Below are positions 7,358-13,708 of a DNA stretch of 13,708 nt, in pieces. Position numbers and translations under genes: made by a program. The notes beneath the pieces are model-generated. The model saw only the letters and a list, made by a program, of their open reading frames with translations, had not been told where the DNA came from and ran no database searches. The stretch spans positions 51,995 through 65,702 of the forward strand of contig BQKZ01002184.1 of NCBI GenBank assembly GCA_036244855.1, read 5' to 3'. The number at the start of each line of letters is the position of its first letter. Position 1 is the first letter of the stretch. The DNA comes from Temnopleurus reevesii (taxonomy: Eukaryota > Echinodermata > Echinoidea > Temnopleuroida > Temnopleuridae).

Positions 7358-7405
7358 GGATGGTGTTTTCCAGCAACCATCTGCACTGTATTAGCCTCCA
7401 GTGCT
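7358..7405 (+). pseudogene. Short fragment of a proline-rich exon copy
   Basis: GGATGGTGTTTTCCAGCAAC followed by CATCTGCACTGTATTAGCC parallels the copy at 6643-6703. It stops at CCTCCAG, with no donor and no open frame. Confidence 0.45.
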
Positions 7406-7666
7406 CGGCATTTAAGAATGGAGAAGGGTAATAATAACTTTATTTTATGCAGGGCCTGCTGGAACAACAGCTTACAGCTGAAAGTGGCCACCCTGGATAA
7501 ATAAGAAATATTTTTAGAGCAATTAAACAATTTCATCTTTGTATGCTATCATTTAGAATTTGACAACTACTTCATGGTTTAAAAAAGCTTGTTTTTAATG
7601 TGTTTGTATATTTGTTTCCATTGTATATTGATGTACTAATTCATTTTTTCTACTATTGATCACCAG

Positions 7667-7717
7667 GTCCACCCATGCAGCCGCCACCACCATACACTGG
7701 GGCTGCTCCTCCAAATG
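7667..7717 (+). CDS. WBP2: WBP2 homologue, fifth visible coding exon (first PPPPY motif)
   Basis: The acceptor is GATCACCAG|GT (7666/7667) and the donor AATG|GTATGT (7717/7718). It is 51 bases, phase 1 in and out, joining exactly to the Gly split codon of the exon at 5919. The peptide is GPPMQPPPPYTGAAPPN. QPPPPY contains a canonical PPxY motif, the ligand of group I WW domains such as those of YAP and NEDD4-family proteins. The intron that follows shares blocks with the introns in the array upstream (for example CACTGTGAGCAGAAGGGACA at about 6326 and 7763). Confidence 0.88.
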
Positions 7718-8864
7718 GTATGTACAGCTCGAAATAATTTACTGATGGTTTAATGGGAAGCACTGTGAGCAGAAGGGACAAAGGAATTGGAAAAAGCAAA
7801 CAACTTCATTCAAGCCTTCATAATAGCTTCATGAACACAAAAATATCTTCCCTTTTTATTCACTAATTATTTTGACACCTGTTCGACATCTCTCTGCCAA
7901 AAAAGAAGGAAAGAAATTTATTTATTGTGTTTAAAGAAATTTTTGAACGCTTGAAAGTAAGTTGTTTATTTTGTCCAAATCCTTTCTCCCTTCAGCTCAT
8001 AGAGAATGATTAAATGGGTTATCTTTTTTTAATCCCTCAATTGATTAAATGCCTAATATGGTCTTGAGCATGCATACATAAAGCAGTAAACTTGTTGAGT
8101 TTCAAGTAACTTTGTTTGGTGCTCCAAAATATTTGAGCGCAGCTTTATCAACCAAGCTACATGTACCATATATGATCACAGGTTTTAAATGAAAATCTAG
8201 GTTCGTGACCATTACAATATCTGAGTGAATCTATGATTAGTTTTAAACCATTTTCAAAGATGTGCTACAAGTAGGGAATTTACTCTCTAGCAGGAATTTT
8301 TTTTACTAAAAGTTGCCTATTTGCTTGAAAAATCATTGTTGGGTTATATCATTGGAATATTCATATTTCTTTTTTATTATCCGATTTGATTCAAATTTGT
8401 CTGAATTTTCTTCCTGTAATCAAAGCAAGATTTTTCTGACCAGTCCCGGCCTGATCTAGGGTGGCTTTGGCAATTGATACAAAAATCATGAGGGGCAGTT
8501 TTTAGCTGTTTAATCACTAAACTGATACAGACAAAAGCTGAAGGTTTGATTTAGTATGTTTGATAAGTAAAAAAGGATCAATCTTCATACCTGCCGATTG
8601 TCTGGATTTTCCCCAAGTCCCAATCAGAATTTCTAGTTCAGGACATTGTCCCCCAAAACCTTGATATTCTAACTCCAAAACAGATATGTGGTATAAATCT
8701 TTTATATTTGCTACGATTACTTGCTTTGCACTGTAGGAAGAATAGCTGGCAAACTATCCCAACTCGACTCTCATCGGGTTGGCGTGACTCCTGACGCGAA
8801 ATGTCCCTATTTGAAATATGTTGATGTTGACTGGTAGATGTATGAATCTTTTACCTTTTATTAG
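7718..8864 (+). other. Intron 7717/8865 (1147 bp)
   Basis: Its first 280 bases are homologous to intron pieces at 6326-6560 and 6929-7260, so the internal duplications extended past the exon at 7667. From about 8000 to 8864 I see nothing recognisable. The intron ends in a pyrimidine-rich tract with TTTTATTAG. Confidence 0.8.
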
Positions 8865-8938
8865 TTGGAGCAGCACCACCACAGCCAGCGTACTGGGATC
8901 CCAACTCACAGAATGTCTACATTCCACAAGCAGAACCA
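8865..8938 (+). CDS. WBP2: WBP2 homologue, sixth visible coding exon (conserved AYWDPNSQNVYIP block)
   Basis: The acceptor is TTTTATTAG|TT (8864/8865) and the donor CCA|GTAAGT (8938/8939). It is 74 bases, phase 1 in and phase 0 out. With the preceding G it reads VGAAPPQPAYWDPNSQNVYI and then PQAEP. It corresponds to the AYYNPGNPHNVYMP block of vertebrate WBP2, a well-conserved island outside the GRAM domain just before the last PY motif. That supports WBP2 homology independently of the N-terminal half. Confidence 0.88.
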
Positions 8939-9139
8939 GTAAGTTAATCTAGTTTTCACAAAAAGAACTCTTAATGTGATTTGGTTACTTTGGGTAAGAG
9001 ACTCCACTTCTGAAAGTAGCCATTCCATAATATACATGTAGCTATAATATGTGTCTGGTGACAACATATTTGTATTTTAATTTGTATTTGATTTGATTGT
9101 GCACAGAATGCACTCTTCTGTAATTCTTTGTGTCAATTA

Positions 9140-9311
9140 CAGTCCTACCTCGTTATAAGGAGCACTGATATAATCAGATCTAGTTATAACAAGGTAGTTT
9201 TCCTTGTCCCATCTCTTTTGTATTTTATTTTATTTTGGCCCTGATATAACAAGGTTTCGATAAAACAAGATAATTTCTCTGGTCCCAAGGACTTATAACA
9301 AGGTTTGACTG
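9140..9311 (-). mobile_element. MITE copy 1 (pogo/Tigger-like ends), TA target duplication
   Basis: It starts CAGTCCTACCTCGTTATAA and ends TTATAACAAGGTTTGACTG, so the ends are inverted repeats, flanked by TA (9138-9139 and 9312-9313). It is 172 bp with no ORF and lies in the intron before the last coding exon. Internal blocks (CTTGTCCCATCTCTTTTGTA, TTTTGGCCCTGATATAACAA, CTGGTCCCAA) match the reverse complement of copy 2. Ends of the form CAGTC..ACCTCGTTATAACGA with TA duplications fit Tc1/mariner-superfamily pogo/Tigger-like non-autonomous elements. The strand given is relative to copy 2. Confidence 0.85.
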
Positions 9312-9384
9312 TATAATATTCAATAATTTGGTATTTAAATGATTGACTATAATCTGTTTGGTTTTGATATACCAATTTCTTGAG

Positions 9385-9469
9385 AACTATTCATTGAAAT
9401 TCATTGAAATGCAATATTTGTGTAACAGATAATATCTATTTCATATGTATTGAATTTCAATGAATAGTT
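9385..9469. repeat. Inverted repeat, 19-bp arms
   Basis: AACTATTCATTGAAATTCA at 9385-9403 is the exact reverse complement of 9451-9469, with a 47-bp spacer. Part of the motif (ATTTCAATGAA) recurs at about 9529-9539. It lies in the last intron and could form a hairpin in pre-mRNA. Origin unknown, possibly a small foldback element. Confidence 0.75.
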
Positions 9470-9597
9470 GTGTAGAAAATGGCCCAACAGACATGACACC
9501 TTCATGTAATTGGTCATATCTTTATCGAATTTCAATGAAATTAGTTTTATACATGTATTTCTCAACTCCAATTCTTATGTCATTTGTTATTCCACAG

Positions 9598-9642
9598 ACA
9601 GCACCGCCTCCTCCTTACTCAGAGAAGTCAAAGACAGATTGA
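9598..9642 (+). CDS. WBP2: WBP2 homologue, last coding exon (C-terminal PPPPY and stop)
   Basis: The acceptor is TTATTCCACAG|ACA (9597/9598), phase 0. It encodes TAPPPPYSEKSKTD followed by TGA (9640-9642). The PPPPY motif close to a charged C-terminus matches vertebrate WBP2, which ends PPPPYYPPEDKK-. This is the second canonical WW-ligand motif of the protein. The seven exons sum to 705 bases of full codons including the stop, or 234 residues, plus the missing N-terminus. Human WBP2 is 261 residues. Confidence 0.88.
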   Translation, partial: TAPPPPYSEKSKTD

Positions 9643-9671
9643 AATTGCTTCTTTCCGGACAAAGTAAAATT

Positions 9672-9862
9672 CCTAATCATCTGGCCAGTTTGGAGCTATC
9701 TTCATAATGTAAGAGTGATTGAGGTATTATACATTTTGCTGGTCTATGGGCCTGTAATAGATAGGTTAATCATATCTCGATAGTACATATTTGCAAATTC
9801 TCAATCAACTGGAGAGTTTTTAGCTATCTTCAGGATGTAAGAATAATTGGGGTATTTCATAA
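9672..9862 (+). repeat. Two diverged tandem copies just after the stop codon
   Basis: AATCATCTGG...AGTTTGGAGCTATCTTCA.AATGTAAGAGTGATTGAGGTATT at about 9674-9727 is repeated at about 9804-9855 as AATCAACTGG...GTTTTTAGCTATCTTCAGGATGTAAGAATAATTGGGGTATT. The offset is about 128 bp. This is a fourth local tandem duplication in the same gene. Confidence 0.65.
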
Positions 9863-9967
9863 TTTCAATTCAAGATTGGATCTCTGATTGGGAGTGTACA
9901 ACACAGTTTGGTAGGGACAGTCCTACCCCTAAGTGGTGTCTGCTTAGGAGGTATTGTATACATAGTA

Positions 9968-10142
9968 CAGTCTAACCTCGTTATAACGACGACGTTGGGA
10001 CCAGAGAAATTACCTCTTTATATTGAAACCTTGTTATATCAGGGCCAAAATACAATCAAATATAAAGAGATGGGACCAGGAAAATATCCTTGTTATAACG
10101 AGAGCTCGTTATATCAGTGTTCTTTATAACGAGATTTGACTG
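9968..10142 (+). mobile_element. MITE copy 2 (pogo/Tigger-like ends), TA target duplication
   Basis: It starts CAGTCTAACCTCGTTATAAC and ends TTATAACGAGATTTGACTG, flanked by TA (9966-9967 and 10143-10144). It is 175 bp with no transposase. It is the reverse-complement counterpart of the copy at 9140-9311 over essentially its whole length. It accounts for the short open frame crossing 9908-10129. Confidence 0.87.
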
Positions 10143-10549
10143 TACACCAATTTTTGTGAGTTTTAGAATTGGTGATTCAGCAATCCTGAAAATTCTCACA
10201 TTTGTCACATAGAGAGAACTAATATTTCACGGTTCCCAATATTCCTGGACAAACCTGGAAAATGGATTTCACTTTTCCATTTACTGGAAGTCTGGGATTT
10301 TGATTAAAAATTGCTAAAATCACTGAAAATTACAAACTTTGACACATTTTATAATTAGAAATTGAGGATGCATCAAGATAGTTTGAAATGAGTGAATTAC
10401 TATGACAAATTTATCATGGATTTTTGAAAATTCATCACGAAAAAATCAGGGAACTTTGTCCTCAAATAGTGGGAACTCTGTCGTGAAATGTGTGATTTAT
10501 CACAATTTGGGGTAATATTTCTCTTGCATTTCTCTTGCATATGATGCAT

Positions 10550-11142
10550 TTAAAGGGGTACTATTATGAAAATACAAGTTGATCTGTATTGATGTATTAT
10601 ACCATTATCAATACCCTTTTCAGTGAAAGAGAGTCCAAATGTGTTTCATATATTTTATAATATTTTTTTTTCAAATTTTATGTTGGCTTAGTAGGGAACG
10701 CCCCTAAAAATTTCTTTCAAATGTAAATCCTATTGTGACATCACAAGATTCAAGTTTGTTCACCCTGCATAGATCATGTTTCAGAGCTGATTCTGTAAAT
10801 AACAAAAGGAAATATGTGGATCAATGAAAGGGAATTGGAATGCGCAATCACCTGAATTGAAATCCCTGCATTGATCCACATGTTTCCTATTGTTATTTAC
10901 AGAACCAGCTCTGAAACATGATCTAGCAAGGTGAACAAACTTGACTCTTGTGATGTCACAACAGGATTGACATTTGAAAGAAATTTTTAGGGGCGTTCCC
11001 TACTAAGCCAACATAAAAATGGAAAAAAATATTATAAAATATATGAAACACATTTGCGCCCTCTTTCACTGAAAAGGGTATTGATAATGGTATAATACAT
11101 CAATACAGATCAACTTGTATTTTCATAATAGTAACCCTTTAA
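10550..11142. mobile_element. 593-bp palindromic foldback element bounded by TTAA
   Basis: The left arm (about 10550-10836) and right arm (about 10860-11142) are reverse complements with few mismatches. GGGGTACTATTATGAAAATA pairs with TATTTTCATAATAGTAACCC. GGCTTAGTAGGGAACGCCCC pairs with GGGGCGTTCCCTACTAAGCC. TCATGTTTCAGAGCTG pairs with CAGCTCTGAAACATGA. GTGGATCAATG pairs with CATTGATCCAC. Only about 25 bases are left as loop. TTAA stands at both outer edges (10550-10553 and 11139-11142) and may be the target duplication, or the last bases of the inverted repeat. There is no ORF. It is a non-autonomous foldback/MITE-type element. Confidence 0.88.
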
Positions 11143-12588
11143 GTATATTCGGAGAAGCAATTTGGAAGTAAATGATTATTGTGTTCCATCATTGACATGA
11201 GACATGCTGATTATCTCTCAAAGCATGGAATACACACAGAATATTAAACTATTTAACCAATGGCCCAGGAAAAAAAGTTTATATAATGACTTTATCATGA
11301 AGTAATATAGTTGTTTGTTTATTGGGAAACAATGTAACTTTATCAAACTTGATGCAACATGGACAAAATGTATAGTATATATTTTTATTTTCATCTTGTG
11401 TAGATTGGAAATAGACTTCATATATACACTGTATGTGTGATATTAGATTATATCATATCATATTAATGAAATTATTTTGATTCATTTTGTTATTAGACTT
11501 TGTAAATATTACCTCCTTGAATATTTTCAAATATTTGTATAAAAATGAAATTTTGGTAAACTGATATCCATACTTTATTTCTTCTCTCTCTCTCTTCTTC
11601 TCGACAACATCTCTTATACCTTATCAACTATTTGATGAAACAATTTTTGTACTTTATTTCTTCTCTCCTTTCACCTTTCCCAATATGAATGATTATATTT
11701 GTTCCTTTATTTCTCTCCCACATTTCTATCCCTTTCATAATTATAATGCCTTTTTATATTATAATTATATTTTTCATTTATACAAAGCTGTAGTTAAATC
11801 ATTAGATTATTGTCACATGCAATGTATGTGTACTATTCATTGCCATAAATGTTTGTGTAGTGTACATGGCATCGACAATATGGAATGCCCGATTGCCTTC
11901 CTGGTTTTTGCTTGAAGATGTGTTTTGGGGTGACATGACATTTTCTCCAAACTGGTTCTAGTTTTTTTTTGCTTACGTTGGGGTAGGGTTAGAAAGGGTG
12001 GGAGGGTTTATACTCCATTATTTTGATAGTGAGCATTTGTTGTAATGGAAATGTCATGGAATCTATTGGGGGTGGGTGGGGGGGGGGGCTAGTTTATTAG
12101 GGGTATGTTGGCACACATTGTACAATAATACATGTACATTGGGTAAATTGAATCCATCACTTCGTACTGATTAAACAGATCAACCATATTTAGTATTTAA
12201 TTTCTTTGACAGAAGAATCTGAGATAATATTTAACATTTGTTACCATTTTATGTATATGTATTCATCATTTTAAGTCATATTAGAACAGAAATCCTACAG
12301 CTGTCTATCAATTTTCATCATTATCATATGGTTTACTATTGTTTGTATTTCTATCATGACTTAATATTACTGTTCTTGGCGATAATCTTTGACCTTTTCT
12401 TTGGCTAATGTATCTCTATCCAGCAGAAGAATCCTCCATGTATATTTATGTACATTGATTGTACCTTAAAATGAGTTAAACATTTGTATAAAACATAATG
12501 TAGGATTAGCAATAGAAATTCATTTCTTTTAACCTTGTATGCAAGCTTTTATCAATTCGTCTGTGCCAACTGCTTTTAAAATGTCAAC
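11143..12588. other. Gene-free AT-rich stretch
   Basis: No coding frame with exon signatures is visible on either strand. It contains pyrimidine-rich tracts (about 11577-11600 and 11650-11710, with ACTTTATTTCTTCTC occurring twice) and one G-rich tract, listed separately. It may be 3' UTR of the upstream gene or intergenic DNA. Confidence 0.5.
12068..12088 (+). repeat. G-rich tract with G-quadruplex potential
   Basis: GGGGG-T-GGG-T followed by eleven G bases. At least four runs of three or more G separated by single bases satisfy the usual quadruplex pattern on the plus strand. It stands out in otherwise AT-rich DNA. Run length may be unreliable in raw sequence. Confidence 0.75.
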
Positions 12589-12670
12589 ATAGGTCTTGTG
12601 TTTTCTGCCACGTCCCTGCCCCCCATGCAGTGGCTCCCATAGAATGGGCGGCGGAAAGCACAAGGTCTAT
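12589..12670 (+). repeat. Branched inverted repeat; possible RNA hairpin
   Basis: 12589-12609 pairs with 12650-12670 over 21 continuous positions. The four that are not Watson-Crick are G-T in DNA and would be G-U pairs in plus-strand RNA. Inside the 40-base loop, CTGC (12616-12619) can pair with GCAG (12627-12630), and CCCAT (12636-12640) with ATGGG (12644-12648). It is GC-rich against an AT-rich background. It may be a structured transcript segment or a tiny foldback element; function unknown. Confidence 0.5.
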
Positions 12671-13708
12671 TAGACAAAAATAATGATAATTGATATAGAT
12701 ATAGCAAATGTGAAATGAAAGAAACATCAAATTTTACAAAACTCAGAAGTAAAGAAGGCCCTCTGTTGGGCTCTTTGATATATTGAATATTTATCAATAC
12801 AGCAATTGCCCTTGCCTGCTTCTCCTGCCTAAATGATGAAAATATCACTCCATAAGGATTGTTTTCTGTATACATCCAATCCTATGGAATTCGGACACCC
12901 TAACTTCCAGATTAAAGATGCTTATTTATGTAGTGGTAGTCACAATGGGTGCTATATAAATGTCATTGTTTTGACATCATACAAAGTACAGTCCAGATGT
13001 TTAGAATTTCAGTCAATGCTGTTCATTTACAGAATGCTGTATTTGCTTAAATAATTTATTTGATAACATAACAACAGCCTCAATTGTAAGTATTATTGTT
13101 TTAGTTGTGATGTGAAAATGATCCTCCATAATTTAATCAAGGCTACTGTCTTTGAAATCATGTGCTTGACTAAAGATTTCTGATAAAACTAATTAAATTA
13201 TACTTGTTATTCAAGATTTCAAATCCCATTCATATTGGAAATACTTACATAGCAGTTAGTGTTTCAATAGAAACGTCAAGTAGCTGTTTTGATAAAAAAA
13301 AAAATCTTTACCTAAATGACATAAAGTAGCTAGCTCGTTTAGAGGATATTGATATTTTTAGATTGAATCGGGTATATTATTACTTTTTTATGGTTCTGGA
13401 AAATGTTTATGGTTGAATTAAAAATGAAAAACCTAAAATGTATTTAATCAAAATTAATTTCTTTAAATTCATTAGAAACAATACATGCCATTGTGTGACT
13501 TAGAGGGTATTAAATGTTAAAGGAGTTATTTATTTAACCCATCTGTTGCTAGACGTTGTTTTAGTAATGTGAAAATATGTCATGATATTGTCATGATTTA
13601 TTTAATTTGTCATTTTTTGTTAGTTTGAATGATTATTATGTAATTTGATCATACAGATGTATGACTGATATGTCAACCATCGGGAATAAGCATGAGGATA
13701 GAAATCAT
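12671..13708. other. Gene-free AT-rich stretch at right edge
   Basis: I see no coding region, RNA gene or mobile element that I can support. The short open frames on both strands near 12576-13054 show no family signature or splice context. Confidence 0.5.

Larger units (their letters stand above)
5920..7405 (+). repeat. Array of decayed copies of the proline-rich exon end and adjoining intron
   Basis: Recognisable copies of the NGMYQQPTAPYPPPGAAYPPG-coding end occur at about 6041-6091, 6237-6297, 6643-6703, 6770-6908 and 7358-7405. Intron blocks recur with them. ACTCTCTGAAAGATGTGG is at about 5944 and 6120. AACTTCATTCAAGCC is at 6363, 6929 and 7802. CAGAATGAGAGGGAAGGAA is at about 6463 and 7183. 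GTTGAATGCTCCCTCCC is at about 6594 and 7311. Spacing varies, so the array was built by several unequal events and not by one clean period. Short (CA)n tracts lie at about 6016-6035 and 6187-6233. The last intron homology runs to about 8000, beyond the next true exon. Confidence 0.8.
9643..10549 (+). other. Start of the 3' UTR (end not determined)
   Basis: The exon continues after the stop as 3' UTR. I found no clear AATAAA polyadenylation signal. ATTAAA variants occur at 10303, 11243 and 12170, but none is compelling without transcript data. The stretch contains a local duplication (9672-9860) and a MITE (9968-10142). The short open frames here derive from these repeats. Confidence 0.5.

Noticed and set aside
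12576..12875. 99-codon minus-strand frame
   Set aside because: No family signature; it overlaps the hairpin at 12589-12670 and the composition is that of AT-rich non-coding DNA.
1..13708. CRISPR arrays, bacterial operons, attachment sites
   Set aside because: Spliceosomal exons, LINE tails and MITEs show this is animal nuclear DNA; the tandem arrays are exon/intron duplications, not repeat-spacer units.

Overview
The window is eukaryotic, AT-rich, intron-dominated DNA. It looks like a marine invertebrate, most likely an echinoderm such as a sea urchin. The reasons are the long introns and non-coding flank, many short palindromic elements, LINE tails ending in ATC/ATT microsatellites, and the divergence of the one recognisable protein. 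The species call is inference from this style; nothing in the sequence is species-diagnostic.

The central feature is one plus-strand gene, the invertebrate homologue of WW domain-binding protein 2 (WBP2; vertebrate paralogue WBP2NL/PAWP). I can place seven coding exons: 2909-3014, 3985-4117, 5011-5103, 5716-5919, 7667-7717, 8865-8938 and 9598-9642. All junctions are GT-AG and all phases agree. Together they encode about 234 residues. The order is a GRAM domain (first three exons), a Pro/Gly/Tyr/Gln-rich segment, one PPPPY motif, a conserved AYWDPNSQNVYIP block, and a second PPPPY motif at the C-terminus before TGA at 9640-9642. The first coding exon, expected to be about 10-20 codons, was not found and probably lies upstream of position 1.

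The most unusual property is that this gene repeatedly carries tandem duplications that copied exon ends together with intron. There are four copies of the 3' half of the first visible exon (period about 180-188 bp). A 183-bp unit duplicates the acceptor and 5' part of the next exon. About six full or partial copies of the proline-rich exon's 3' end lie between 5716 and about 7400. A smaller duplication (about 128 bp) sits just after the stop codon. Most copies are broken by stops, phase changes or lost splice sites, but several keep intact splice sites and can act as decoys.

Mobile DNA: a foldback element (1561-1886); a LINE 3' terminus with a readable reverse-transcriptase C-terminus (2290-2424) and an ATC tail; a second LINE/SINE-like tail (about 4780-4965); two copies of one MITE with TA target duplications in opposite orientation, flanking the last coding exon (9140-9311 and 9968-10142); and a 593-bp near-perfect palindrome bounded by TTAA (10550-11142).

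The left edge (19-429, minus strand) holds a 136-codon open frame that may be an exon of an unidentified neighbour. From 430 to 2900 there are GT microsatellites, one unresolved base (1393) and the elements above. From 9643 to the end there is no convincing coding sequence. This stretch is probably long 3' UTR and/or intergenic DNA, with a G-rich tract (12068-12088) and a branched hairpin with G-U pairs (12589-12670).
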